This document shows, piece after piece, positions 1 to 15,000 of a stretch of 64,000 nucleotides of DNA. Under the pieces are notes generated by a model. The model did no database searches and had not been told where the DNA came from. It saw only the letters and a program-made list of their open reading frames with translations. The translations under genes were made by a program, and so were the position numbers. This stretch comes from Elusimicrobiota bacterium (GTDB lineage: Bacteria; Elusimicrobiota; Elusimicrobia; UBA1565; UBA9628): contig DAHZHT010000001.1 in the NCBI GenBank assembly GCA_027406905.1, positions 62,001 to 126,000 of the forward strand, given 5' to 3'. Numbering within the stretch: the first letter of the stretch is position 1; each line of letters begins with the position of its first letter.

Positions 1-5
1 TCACC

Positions 6-3000
6 GTGGGAGGCTCGACTTTTGGATTTGACAATGTCGCGCCGACCGCGGGAATTACCACTCCTCAAACGCAATACGTCAATTCTTTTGATTTCCTGGT
101 GGGAACGGCGACGGACGATTTTTCCGGCGTTTACAATGTTCAAACGGCGATGTATGACGAGACAGGCGGCTATTGGTTTAATGGAACCAATTTCACTGGA
201 GCTTCCATTGACTGGGTGAATGTCTCGACGACCAATACCGGAATTCTTTCCGCAACCTGGAACTATTCTTTCGCGACTCCGACTTCGGGCAAAAACTATA
301 TCGTCATGGCGCGCGCGATAGACAACGCGGGAAATACGCAGAGCGTTTTTAATGTCCCCGTTTCATCGGAAACCGTTCTCTTTGACAATACGCCGCCAAC
401 TCTGGCGATTTCAAATCCTACAAACGGCGCGACCTATTCTTCCTTATCTTCGGTTTCCGGAACTGCCGCCGATCCCGCCGGTCCTGGCGGTCTTGCCAGC
501 GGAGTGGGGACGGTCAAACTTCAAATTGAGAATCTGACGGCCAGCCCAGCCCAATATTGGAACGGAACTTCTTGGGTATCAGCGTCGTCAACGGTCACCG
601 CTTCGGGAACTAATTCTTGGACTTATACGCTTCCCGCTTTGACGACCCAAAATCAATATCAAATCGTCGCCTTCGCTATTGATAATGCGGGGAATTTCCA
701 AACTCCTTACTCGACCTATACGATTATCTACGACACGGTTCCGCCGGTCTCAGATGTGACGTTGCCGACGGAAGGGGCGGGATATAACGCGACCGATATT
801 TTTACGGCAATTACCGGCACCGCGCAATCTCCCACTCCGGGAGCGCCGATCGCTCAACTTCAACTTTCCATTGAATATGACAAAGGCGCGGGAGCTTGGT
901 GGAACCCGACCGCTTCTCCGGTTCAGCCGGGATGCCCTCAAGGCGATTTTAATTCTTCAACGGAAATAATGATGTCGACCGGCACGTCTCCTTTTGACCC
1001 GTGGAGCTTTAATTTTAGTTCTAATTGCTTTATCAGCGGATCAAGTTACACGATTCATACCGTCGCGACTGATGCCGCCCTTCCTACTGGCAATGTCGAA
1101 AATCCCGGGGCCTACCGCCATTTCTCGGTTAATACTCAGCCTCCGACCAGCTACATCCAGCAGCCGCCTAATGGCGGGGCCTATCAGAATCTCGCCTCGA
1201 TTTACGGAACGGCGACTGATTTGGTCGCGGTATCGACCGTCGAAGTTTGCATCAAGAGTTTTGGCGCGGATCAGGTCGAGGATTCCGTTGGTTGCTCTCT
1301 CGGAGGAGACGACGAAATTTGGAATGGAACGCAGTTTCAGTCCTTGATTTCGACCTGGGTCGTCTCCATAGGCACCGCCAATTGGTCATATGCGACTTCC
1401 GGAATTTGGGGTCCCAATGGAGTTTTTCGCGTGATGAGTAAAGCTATTGACGCTTCCGGAAATATAGAAACCCCGGCCCCGGGAAACGTTTTTGACATTG
1501 ACAATCAACCCCCTTTAGCTTCTTTTGCCGTTCCCGTGAATGGTTCCTATTACAATAAACTCAACGATCTCTACGGAACGGCGACCGATTGTTTTGGAAC
1601 GGGAGGAACTTGTCAGCCGGCCGATTCCGGAATTTACCCCAACGGCTCCGTTCAAATCGCCGTCAGTTCCGGCCCTAATTTCAACACCTGGTGGAATGGA
1701 ACGGCATATGCTTCGGGGCTTACTTGGAACACGGTTTCTTTTACTGGTTCAAGTTCCGGAACCTGGAACTGGGGCGTGGGAACTCCGAGCCTGACTTCCG
1801 GAGTTCAATATCTCGCCTTGTCTCGCGGTACCGATAATGCCGGCAATGTCCAAAGTATATTTGGGGTGGGAATTAGCTCCAATATTTTCGGCTTTGACGA
1901 TGTTCCGCCTTTAAGCGCGATCACCTCTCCCGCGACTGAGACATCGACCAATTCCGTTTCCGCGATCTCAGGGACAGCTTCCGATGATTATTCCGGGGTT
2001 CATCAAATGAATCTCCGAATCAGCGAGGTTTTAGCGGATGGAAACACCTATTATTGGACGGGAACTGTAACCACCCCTAATTTTTCATGGAGCTCGATGA
2101 CGGCGACAAATCTCTCGCCGATTTATAATGGCGGAACGGGACCGGGATTTAGCTCCGGGACCTGGACTTATACCGATAGTTCTCTCTCCGGGGCGTGGAC
2201 ATCGGGAAACCTCTATACCCTGTTTGCTTACGGCGTTGACAATGCGGGCAACGTCAATGTCGTCGGTTCGACCAATGTCTTCATGTATGACACCCAAACC
2301 GTTCCGCCCGTGATTATAAAGCCGGTCGCGGGAGCGTTTTATGGCCCCAATAAACCATTGCCCGATATTTCCGGAACGGCCACCGATATTCCCGTCAGTC
2401 CTTTGACCGGGGTCGCCGAGGTTCAGGTGCGTTTATCAAGCGGGCCTCTCAGCAATCAAACTTACTGGAACGGGTCAAGCTGGATTTCTACCTTTAACAC
2501 CTGGAACACGGCGACGGGAACCGCAACTTGGACTTATCCCGAACCCTCCGGCGTCAATGGTTGGCAAAATGCAGTTGAGTATCAGGCCAACGCTCAGCTC
2601 TATGATTTGGCCGGCAATCTTTCTCAAGGGGCGACCGCGGCTTTTGTTTGGGACTCCGCTCCTCCCGATGATCAACTTTTAATTCCCAGCACCTCGTCGG
2701 CCTATGTTTCCGGCCCGCTTTCAACTCTGTCGGGAACCGCCATTGATCCGGGGCCGGCCGGGCTCTATTCCGGGCTTCAAGCTGTTCAAATTTCAATTGA
2801 AATTAACCCCGGTTCCGGCGGTAATTTCTGGAATGGAAACACTTTTGCCGTCGCGGCCCAGACCTGGCTTAACGCCTCGGGCGTCACGGCCGGCGCCCAG
2901 ACCGCGAACTGGAGTTTTACCGGATCGACTCCGACCTGGGTCAATGGAACCCAGTATGAGGTTTGTTCCCAAGCTTTAGATGAGGTGGGAAACGTCTCTC

Positions 3001-6000
3001 TCCAAAGTTGCGACACCTTTGTTTTCGATTCTTCCGCTCCGACGACCGATATCACGCTTCCGCCCAATAATAACCCGCAAGATTCCCTAACCCAGATATC
3101 CGGAACCGCGGCGTCCGCCGAGGCCAACGTTCCGCTTCAAGCGGTCTGGGTCAGATTTTTTGACCAAAATATCACCGAATACTGGGATGAATCAGCCCAC
3201 ACCTTTGACAATATCTCCGCGTCGAACGCCTGGTTTATCTCTTCAACGACTTTGTCGGGATCTTCGGCCTGGACCACCTGGTTTGCGACATTTACCTTCT
3301 CAAACGCGACGATTTACAGCGTCAATGCCATGGCGGAAGACGCGGCGGGAAATTTTGACCCCGTGACCTCGACTCGCACCTTCCTTTATGATACGGTTCC
3401 GCCGGTGTCCAATGTCGTTTCTCCGGCCAAAGGGTCTTATATCAATTCTCTTTCTCAGATTAGCGGCACTTCCTACGATCCGGGCGCTCCATATGACTCG
3501 GGAGTGTCCTTGGTTCAGGTCGCTATTCGGGATAATCAGACCGGGCTTTGGTGGGGCGGAAGTTCCTTTAACTCAAGCTCTCTATTTCCTTTTACCTTGG
3601 CTTCGACCGCGCCTTGGTCTTACAGCGGGCTAACGACCGCTCAACTGACCAGCGGATCTTCTTATTACATCACGGCTTCCGCCACCGACAATGCCGGAAA
3701 TGTGGAAGGGTTTTACACTGCCGGCGGATCGACGATCACCTTTAACGATGTCGCGCCCACTTCTTTTATTTCCGTTCCCAATCAGGCGCAGCTCAATAAT
3801 TTGGCGCAGACTAGCGGAAGCGCGGCGGCGGCTTTTTCGGATGTGCAACTCTCGACCGTATCGTTGGCTGTGGAAGACACGGGGACCGGGCAATATTATG
3901 ATTTGGCGACGAGCACCTTTGATTTAAATAGTCCGAATTGGTTCGCTGCGGAAGGGTCGACGAGCGCGTGGTTCTATAATTTCTCGCCGCAACCCTGGGA
4001 GAATAATCACAATTACGTGATTTATTCTTCGGCGACGGATTTGGCGGGAAACGTCCAGACTTCGATTTCCTCGGCGGCGTTTTTGTTCGATGTGGAGGGC
4101 CCGACGGTCACTCTCTTAACGGCGCCCTATATCAACGCCTCGGTCGCCTACGCCTCTGGAACGATTACGGATTCTCCGGGGTTTGTAACGAGTTTGTCGA
4201 TAGCCTTGTCTTCGGCGGGCGGAAATGGCGGTTGGTGGAACGGGGCGACGTTTACGTCGAATGTGCCAGTTTACACTTCGACTTCTAGCTTTACGGTGGG
4301 GACTCCGGATTTGTGGCAATGGAATAACGCGATTTCACCGACGAATTATTTGGTCAACAGCGTTCAGTATTTAGTGCGGGCCTTTGGAGAAGATTCCGCG
4401 AATAATCAGACGATCGCAAATATCGGGAACTTCACGTTCGATAATGAAGCGCCGATAGCGGGAATTATCACGCCGTCAAGCGGGGCGTTTTATAACTCGC
4501 TTGCGACGATTTCCGGAACGGCGAGCGACAATGTGGGAATCGCGACGGTGACAATCTCAATTGAGGATTTGACGACGGGAGTTTGTTACAGCACGGGGAC
4601 ATCTAGCTTTGGCGGGGCGTGTCCGGATTATTTCCCGGTGGCGGGAAATTGCCAGAATGCCGTTGGAAATCCGGCGAGTTGCGCGTGGTCGTATTCCAAT
4701 ATTTCCTGGACCAACGAACACCAGTATTTGGTTCTGTCAAAGGCGGAAGATTTGGCCGCTAACACCCAGAACGTTTTCGCGGTCGGGGTTAGCTCGAACG
4801 AATTTGTCTTTGACACGACCTTGCCCTTGGTTGGGCTCTCGACCCCTCCAGCGTCTATTCCCGAACCGCCGGGAAGTTTCCGCATGAGTTCCGTCTCTCC
4901 CATTTCCGGGACCGCTTCAGTTTCCGCTCCCGATGAGTTGTCTTCGGTTCAGGTATGCGTGCAGCAATTGACCGGAGGCCTGGGCGATTTCTGGAATCCC
5001 GTGGCGGGGGCTTTTGATCAGACCAGCTGCGACTGGATGACGGCGACGACGGCGAACTCTTGGGTGAACTGGTCAACAATGACGGCCATTCCCTGGGTTA
5101 GCGGGGACCAATACGCGATTATCGCGCGTTCGGAAGACTCGGCGGGAAATTTCTCGGTTCCTTATTCAACTTACGACATCGTTTTCGACAATACCCCGCC
5201 CATCACGGCTGTGGTCTTGCCGGCGAGCGGGACCTATATTAACGCCGGCGGCATCGCCCAAATTTACGGAACGATGCAAGACCAAACCCAGATCGGAGCC
5301 GACACGGGAACGGTGACGACGGTCGATATCGAAATTAATAATATCAGCGCCGACACTTGTTGGAATGGAACTTCGTTTCAGGCCCCGCCTTGCCCGGTTT
5401 TGGGAGGGAGCGTGATTGTCCCGGTTTATCAGTCTAGCTGGTCGCTGAACGCCGCCTATGTCCCGCCGGTCGCGGATTTGATTTCCGGAGACTCTTATTA
5501 TTTGACGACTTCGGGGACCGATAACGCTTATCCTGCGGGGAATGTCGAAGCCTATTCCTCTTCCATTAACTCTCAAGTCGTGGTCGACACCATACCTCCG
5601 ACCGGAGTCGTCACTTCTCCAACTAACGGCGCAGTCATCGCCTCTTTGACGACGATCACCGGAACCGCTCAAGACGTGGGTTATAATCCTTCGGGGGTGT
5701 CCAACGCTTCTCAAATCGCGGTCGCTATCGGTCAGGTTTCTCCGAGCAATGGGTGCTGGAATGGAACGATTACCGGCGGCACCTTTACTTTGTCGGGTTG
5801 CCCGATCTTCTATCCGATTACCAATAGCGGGCTCGGAGGAACTTACTCTTCGGGCTTCTGGAGCGTAAACGCTCCGCCCTTGACGACAAAATATACCTAT
5901 CGCGTTTGGGTTCAGGTGACCGACAATGCCGGAAACGTCGAACCTTTGAGTGAGGTTTCGTCAATGACCTTTACTTACGACACGACCGCCCCGGGAATCG

Positions 6001-9000
6001 CGATTACCGCGCCCCAGGGACTTCCTTCTGTTGGCGGCAATCTCAATGCCGCTACGACCCTTGCCGGAACCGCTTCCGATCAATTTGGAATTCTCTATGC
6101 CTCGGTCGCTTTCCAGGAAGCCGATACCTTGATGTACTACAGCGGAGTGACTTCCACTTTTTCGTCAACAACCCCCGTTTGGTTCAACGCCCCGGTGACG
6201 GGAACAGCCCCCAACTTTAGCTGGATTAGTTCTACCTGGCCGGCTATAGCGCCGACCACGGGGCGCAAATATAATGTCTATTCCGAGGCCGCCAATTTAT
6301 CCGGCGTTTTGACCAGCCCCGTTTCAATTACGATTGAATGGGACACGACGCCGCCCTTGTCGGCTCCGACTTTCCCGGCCAATGTTTCATATGTGAATAA
6401 TATTAGCTCTATTACCGGAACGGCTGAAGATCCCGGCGCAACTCCTTCGGGAGTCGCGGGAGTTAATACTCAGATTGAATCTATCAGTCAAAATTCCTGC
6501 TGGACGGGATCGGCCTTTACCGGGACCTGTGGCCCGACGGGGGTTTGGCTAAGCGGCGCCGCGTTGGGGGTTCCCGTAGGAGGAGTTTATCCCTGGACCA
6601 ATACTTCAAACCTTCCGCCCTCGAACAATTCCGGAGGTTTCGCCAATGGATCGCAATACATAGTGACATCGCAAGCTTTTGATTTGGCGACCAATACTCA
6701 AACGGTGACGACTCAAAACAGTTTCTATTTTGACGCGTCTTCTCCGACCGCCGTCGTCCAATTTCCACTCCAGGATAAGTATTATAACTCCGTTCCCGAT
6801 ATCACGGGCACAGCCCAGGATAATGCGCCGGGAGATTTTAACGTCTTATTCCCGCGCGTTCGCATTTATGACATTAGCTTGGCCGAGGCCTGGGATTCGG
6901 CGGATAATAAGTTCGATTTAGCCGAGACCTCAACTGCCGCGTGGAATGTCGCCAATTCTTCTTCTTCAACCGGAGCACCCTTTAATTGGGCTTTTAATAC
7001 CTCCGTTATTAATTGGCAACCCAGAGACTTTTCGACAGGATCGGGATACCGCATAGACGTTTGGGTTTTAGACGATGCGGGAAACTACACCGTTACTTCC
7101 ACTACCTTTGGGTTCACCAACGTTCCGCCCAGTTCCTTGGTCACTTTCCCCGCGCCTAATGGCGTGTGGTTTGACTCCATGACGATTATCAACGGAACCG
7201 CTTTGGATAATTACGCTCCGATTACGAATGTCTCGCTCGAGATGTGGTATTCCACCAATGGAGTCACTAATTATTGGGAGACGGTTTTGCCGCATTGGAC
7301 AACGACGCCGGGTTTTGTCTCCCTGAGCGTCACTGGAGCCGAAGGTTCGGCGATTCCCTGGAGCTATACCGGAGTTGATTTTAATGATCCCACTTCAAAT
7401 AATTTCTCCTGGCATGGGGGTGGGGGGAATCTTCCTCCCGATGGGATGACTTTCAATTTAATTACCCAGGCCGTTGACGCGGCCGGAAACGTCCAGACCC
7501 TTTATTCGACCGCGACCTTTAATTTTGACAATGTTCCGCCGACCTCGGGGCTTCAAACTCCGCCGCCCAACTCCGCTCAAAATTCGATTGGGGAACTCAT
7601 TGGAACTGCGGCAGATGACGCCAGCGGCGTTAAGTCTGATGTGATTTCAATTTATCAAAATGAGACAGCGAACTATTTTAACGGAACTGGGTTTAATTCC
7701 TCAAGTCAAATGTGGATTACTCCGAGTCTCTATATCTCTTCTTGGACCTATCTCAACGGAAGCCTCTCTTTTGTGAATGGAGATCATTATATTTTCTATT
7801 CTTCCGCGACCGACGTCGCGACCAATATTCAAACGGCGGTGAGCGCCTCTGAAGTTCTTTTTGACACCGTCCCGCCGACCTCGAATGTCATTTCTCCTTC
7901 TAACGGCGCGACCGATGCCCAGGATGAGATTATTTCCGGCGGAGCTTCCGACCCGGGCTTTACCAGCGGAATTGCGGGAACAGGGTCGGGCGTTTATCCC
8001 GGCGCGTCTCCCACTTGGCAGAAAGGCGCAATTCAGGTCGCCGTCTTTTTAGATACCGCTCCATATGCCGAGACCTCCGGCCCCGTCGCCTATCCTGGTT
8101 GGGACTCGACCGGATATTGGTGGAATGGCTCGACCTGGGTCGCGGCGGGCGCGGTTCCGACTCCTCCTATTTGGGTCAACGCCACCTACGGTTCCGATGG
8201 TTTGGGCGATTGGACCTATACCGGCCTTGTTTGCCCCAGTCCCAATCCCACCAATATTCCCTGTTGGCAAGACGGTCAACAGTATTACACCTGGTCGCGC
8301 TCAATTGACAATGCTGGCAATGTGGAAAACGTGATTAATAATGGACCGCTGTTTTTCATCGCGGCTCCCGCTGTCGGGTTTACCGTGACGATTAGCTCGA
8401 ATCCTTCGGTTGCCGGTTCCAACGGCTCTGAAATTAGCATGACGGTCGAAGCCATCGACGCCAACGGCAATCGGGCGACGGGATATCAGGGAAACGTCAG
8501 CTTCTATATTGATGGCGTTCCCGGCGGGCCGGAAACGATGGGAGATAACGGAAATTACGCCCATGATCTCGCCTATGGACTTCCTCAGGCCTATACCTTT
8601 ACCTCGGGAGTAGGGGGCGACAACGGAGTTCACACATTTACTGATGTCTTTCTGAGGAAAGCGGGAAATCGGCAATTAAGGGTCCAACAGAGCAATAATT
8701 CAGCCATCTTTGGAGTTTTGCCGATCGTCGTTCAACCCGCGAGTCCCTATCAAGTCCAAGTCATCGCCAATTATCCCTCGGGTCAGACGCCGGCCCCGGG
8801 AACATCGAATGGAGTCAGCGGTTCGCCCTCTTCATTTACCGATGGAACCCCCGTCCCATTCTTGATTCAGGTTACCGATCAGTTCTGGAACTTGACGGTT
8901 TCAAGTTCGGTGACCGTGAATTTATTAAGTTCAGATCCCAATGATTATTGCGAGAATTCCAGCGCTCCTTTGGTTTTCACCGGTTCGACCACGGTCAATC

Positions 9001-12000
9001 ATATTTTCGTGACGGCGGGAAATCAGACCTTGGCGGCTTCGGGCGCGGGAACCTATCCTAATTCCGATAATCCATCGACGCCGGTTCCCATCGTGGGTCA
9101 GCCAGCCAGCCGTCTCTTGGCGGTTTTGCCGGGAGAGACGCTTAACCAAGGGAAAGCTTGCGCTCAGCCGTTTGGAAAAACGGGAACGCCAAGCCCCATG
9201 GAAGCGGGGCTTCAGTTTGGAGCCACTGTTTATGGAGTGGACGCTTATTATAACGTGGACGTCTCGGCCAATTTCCAGGTTCAGGCTGATCTGATCAATG
9301 ATCCCTACGCTGTCAAGCCGTCTTCTCAAAACCTGGTCAATGGAACGACGGAGTTTTTCTTTACGCCCGTCGTGGCGGTTTCATCCGAAGGAGTCATCGC
9401 CCAGGCCAGCTCTCTTCCTTCGGGGACTTCTTACTATATCACGCCTAATGAGCCGCGGGCTTGGTGGAACGCTCCGGTCAAACTGCAGCTGATCGCTCAA
9501 GGTCAAGTCGCGGCTCCGGGACTTTCGCCTTATACCGACAATCCAACGACCGGAGGGCGCTCCGTAACGACTCCGGCGACCTTGACGGCGGGAGTGACCA
9601 CTTATTTAACGGTCAATGTCGTTGACGCCTACTACAATGTCGTTTCCGGGGCGACGCCTTTTATCCCTTCTCTGTCGGTTTCTTCTTATAACATTGTCGC
9701 TCAAATGAATTTCTTGGGAGATCCCAATATTCAGGGAAGAGGGCTTGATCCCAATCCCTATCAGTTGTCCTTGGTCAATGGGACGACTCAATTCTCGGTG
9801 ATTCCAGTTACGGAAAATTTAACTCCAGGGACCAGCATTCAAATCGTGGATACGGGGTTGACCGGAACCAATTATTTTGCCGATACGGTCAGCAGTATTC
9901 CGGTTCAGGCTAATTCCGCGATTGCGCTTCAGGTTTTGGTTCCAAGTCAGCAGCCCGATCAAGGGACCGTGTTGGGAAAAACCGGAACCGCCGGACCTTT
10001 GACGGCGGGAGTTTCTTATAATGTCATTGTTCGGGCAGTGGATGAATTTAACAACCTCGCCAATAGCGGGCGGCAGGTCGCTCTTTCGGCCAACGATCCA
10101 TATGCCACGATTCCATCTCCTCAGCCCTTGGCTTCGGGGCAAGCGACGTTTTCCGGATTTATTCCGTCTATCGCGACAGGCAATTTGACGGTCGAGGCCT
10201 ATGACGACAGCGGAAACACCCCGGCCCTCAGTTCTCAAACCGATTCCGGTATTACGGTAAACCCCGGCCCGGCTTCGCAGCTGGTCGTCGTTCCTCCCGG
10301 GGAAAGCCTTTCCGGCGGGAAAACCACTTCTCCTGCGGGACTGACAGGAACGGTCTCGACTCAAACCGCAGGCGCGGCATTCTCTGTCTCTATTTACGCG
10401 ACTGATTCTCGCTATAACTGGGTAGACACCTATAACGCGACGGGTCTATCATTGACTTCTAACGATCCGCTCGCCTCTAACTTGGGTTCGTTTAATCTGA
10501 CTAACGGTTCGGACGTGGTCAGCGGCCTTACTCTCTACACCGCCGGGACGCGCTCGATTACCGCTTCTGGCGGAAGCCTCACGGCCAGTTCCTCGACTTT
10601 GACATTAGCCCCGAACAGTCCGGTCAAACTTTTAGTTCTTTTGCCGACTGAAACTCGCACCCCGGGCTTATCGGGGTCTACCGGACGCACGGGTTCGCCC
10701 TTTACGGTTCAGGCGGGAAGTCCTTTTAATGCCGAGGTAGATATCACCGACGCCTTCTGGAACCTTGAGCCCGGGACCAGTCAGCAAGTCGAGCTTGAGG
10801 CCTCTAATCCCTTTGGGACGGTGACGCCATCAAGCGCCGTCATCGTCAGTTCCGCGATTTTCTCGGTTACCTTAAGGAGCGCGACCACCCAAACCTTATA
10901 TGCGCAGATGGTTCAATCGCCGCCGCCCTGGGGACCGGCCTTGGCGGTAGATACCAGCTCTATCGTCAATGTGACTCCAGCTCCGGCGAAAAGCCTCTTG
11001 ATCGTTTTGCCGGGCGAGAATTTTGATCAGGGTTCTCCTACCGGAAAAAGTGGAGCGCCGCAACCGCAGACGGCGGGAACGGCTTTTAACGTGACGGTGG
11101 GGGTGGTTGATCAATACTTTAACCTGGTGCCCGGTTATTCCGACGTGGTTCAGGTCAATACTCCGCTTGACCCCTACGCCCCGGCGATTGCCACCGCGTC
11201 CATCAATACCGCCTTTGGCTACACTAATCCGCCGATGCCAGCGACCCTGTTGATGGCGACGACTGGAGATTATTTGTCGGCGGATGACTTTAGCGGCTCG
11301 GGACTGAGCCCCGATCCGCAATCTTCTACCTTTACCCTGACCTCCGCTCAAGCGATGGGAATTCAACTCGTGATGCCAGGGCAAGTCGCTCTTCCCGGCT
11401 CTGGTGATTATCCCAATGGCGGAATTGGCGGCGCGATTTCGACGGCGACAGCGGGCTCTTCTCAAGCGGGCGCCCCATATGTGGCCACGATTAATCTCGT
11501 GGATAAATATATGAACGTGGTTGGAAGCGCGGGGCAGTGTCCTCCCGTGATCGTTCAAACCAACGATCCATATGCGGTTCAGGTGGGAACGATTCCATTG
11601 GCCAATGGCGGAAGTTTGACGACACCTCTTAATTTCGTGACCAAGTCAACGCAATCCCAGGTTCAGGTGGGAATTGGAATTGACCCGGCGGTTTGTCCGA
11701 CCAACGCGGTTTGCCCGGCCAACGCCGGAAGCGTTTGCTTGGCCGAAGCGCCGGCGGCTGAGACCCCTCTCTTTCAAGTTTTTGCCTCGACTGCGGTAGC
11801 GATGAAGGTTATCTTGCCGGGTCAAAGTTTGACTCCGGGAAAATGTAATGTCAAGCCGGGAATTGAGTGCGCGGCTATTACCGGCGAACCTGGAGTGACC
11901 GGCAGCCCCGATCCATTCCTCATTCAAGTCCCCGCGACTTCGATGATAGCCGACGTCTATTTGGTCGATGCCTATAACAATATCACGACCAATATCCCGG

Positions 12001-15000
12001 CGGGAAATTCTCAACAAGACACTAATCCTCCGGCGACCATGCCGACGGTTCAACTTTCTTTCCCGTCCGATCCCTTGGCTTCGCCTCCGCCGTCTGAAAC
12101 CCTGTCCTTGGGCAATTGGCCGTTCTCGGTATCGCCCTTTACGGCCTTGTCGACTTACACAGTGGTCGCCTCGACCACTTCGACTTCCGCTGTGAACTTT
12201 TCATCCGCGACATCCGACTTCTTTGTTGTTTGGCCTGGCCCGGCGGATTATCTTGAGTTCTCCAACTATCCTTCGACGACTTCCGCCGGGACTCCCTTTA
12301 CTCCGGATTTGGCCGTCTATGATAAGTATCGCAACCTTGTTTCCACCGGCCCTAACGGGTATTCCGACACCGTCGAATATGAGGGAGAAACCTTCCCCAA
12401 TCCCATTCAAAATACCAGCTTTGTCCCGTCGTTTGTGGCTTTTGATTCTTCGACCGACATCGGAATTATCGTTGATACCCCCAGCGTCACCCTATTTAAG
12501 GCGGGATTGCGCTATATCGAGGCCTACGATCAAGCCAATACCAATATCAATACCAATGTGTCCGGGTATGTAAGCAATCCTGAAATTTATGTCAATCCCG
12601 GACCGCCGGCGGCGGTGGCGGTTTCTCCTTCGGGTCCCACGACGGTCTCCGCCGGATCCTTGGTTCCCAACGCCCCAGGGTATACCAACATTACGGGACA
12701 GGTGGTTGATGCTTATGGAAATACTCTTACCGCTGCGGCGACGGTTTATCTCGCGATTGCGACTGATTCCGTCACGTCTCTTGGAGTGGGAACCACGGGA
12801 TATTTGGCGATTAACTATAATAATGGCGCTGGTTGGATTGATGTTGGGGCGTCTACGACGGTCTACACTGATTCGAATGGACAAGTGGGCGTCTCGACTC
12901 CCACAATTGCTTATTTTGTCAGCTCTCATGCCGGGGACTGGGCGAGAATTTGGGTTGGAACGGGAACAGTTCCGTCGAATATCAATCCCTTTATCACTCA
13001 ACAGATTGATATATCAGGAATCATCACGACTGTCGGGGGAACCCCGTCTCAAATTGTCTTTATTTCCAGCCAGACCCAGGCCTATGCGGGTATTACTTCA
13101 CCGGCCGGAGCGGGCGCTCTTTATACCTTGGAGCGTCTGGATGATTTTGGAAATGTTACCGACGAAGGCAATACGACTTTAATCATGCAAATTCCCACGG
13201 CCCAAGAGACCATCCATACCAATGCCGGGTTTGCTTTAGGCACCAGCGGAACCGGCGGCGATTACGGTTTTATGATTTTGTCCGGCGGACAGCTTTTCTT
13301 TACCACTCAATGCTTTATTCCAAACGGAAGTTCAACTTGCCTGGTCCAGTATCACGACAAGATGAGTTCTTATTCTGGTCTCAATCCCGCTTCCAACACC
13401 GGGGCTGATGGACGGCCAGGATATTGGACCATCCAGGTCCTTTTGAGCGGAAGCCTTGCAAATCAAGCTCAACTCCAGATGGATCCCGACGCGACTTATC
13501 AAATGGGCTTTGGAAATAACTACCAAGAAGAGACCGCTGGAACGGTCCTCTATAATTCACAGAGCGTTCCCTTCTATGCCCAGCTCCAGGACATTTTTGG
13601 AAATCCGACGATAGCGACGGCAACGGTGACGGTGCTTCTGTCTACGGTGACCCGACAATCGTCTCCCTTCGATGATTTTGCCGGATTCTCGGCTTCGAGC
13701 GCGGCTTTCCCCGCTTCGCGCTTGGGCGTTTCGCCGGCGTTCGCGTCTCCGACTTCAACGTTGACGATTTCTCTTGATCAATATCAGACGACCTTCTATT
13801 ACATGGACACCGAAGCTTCAACGGCCTACGCTTCTTCGGCTCCGGTTATTGGTCTAACGGCCCTTAATTTGCCGGGGCTCTTAACGGGAACCCAACCTGT
13901 AGATATTGTGGCCAATGATATCGATCATGTCGCGATTACGACCTCGACCGCAGTTCAGATTTCAAGCGGATCCATCGCGACTCTTCAAGCCGGAACGACG
14001 TCTCAGGAATTTTTCCTGATTACTCAAGACGTTTTCGACAATCCATCTCCGCTCTTATCCGGACAGGATTATCATGGAACGGGATCAGCCCATTTTGAGC
14101 TTTCATCGGATTCTCCGGGACAAGTCTTTTTCTCGACCGCCCAACCGGGAAATTTCTCGGTTCAGCCTGCGACTGAAACCATGGTCTTGGGAGCCTACGC
14201 GACTGGGTTCTACGTGATCGACGATACGGTCACGGTTTCGGGTTATCACCACCTCTACGCTACAGATCTAAACGGCGACGGATTTTTGACCGTTCCCTCA
14301 AGTTACAGCGTTCTCCCGGGTCCGACCGCGGGGATTGTTTTTGAGAATCCCTCTCGCCGTTTAATCGCCGGAACGACCGTTGAGTATTATCCAAGCTATA
14401 CGGTTGGCGCTCCGACTAATACCGTCATCGCCGCGGCCTTGGTCGATCAATTTGGAAATATCACGACTTCAACCAATACCTATACGATTCTCTATAGCGC
14501 GGATAATTCCAATGCCTGGATGGGAACCGATCCTACCGCTGTCATCGTCGCCACAAACCCTTCCGGTTCTTGGAATAATGTCGGCCCGGGAGTGACCTTT
14601 AACGTTTCCATTCCCGGAGGCTCGAGTTTAAGCGCGGCCCCGATTTATTTTTGGGATACGGTCGCCGGAACGACCACCGTCACCGCCCAGGCCACCTTGG
14701 GCGGAAGCAATGTCTTTTCTCTCAGTTCGCAGCAGGAAATCATTACCCCGGGAGCGGCCTATTACCTTACTTTCCATCATCCTTACGATATAGCCAATCC
14801 TTTAAAGGTCAATGTTCCAGGCCCGATTACCACGACTGAAACCCTGCCCAATGGGACCACTGTTCAGTGGGGCGTCAATGCTCGCGATTTGTTTGGAAAC
14901 GTCGCGACCGGAGATTCAATTAACGGACAGTATTTTTCCGGCGAGGTTGATTTCTTTGTCTCGGATTCCACTCAAAACGTCAATTTAATCGATTTACTCC

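Noticed and set aside
10896-11558. 220-residue minus-strand open frame inside the giant gene
   Set aside because: Arg/His/Gly-rich composition typical of an antisense shadow; no ribosome-binding site and no family features. The giant frame on the plus strand explains the region.
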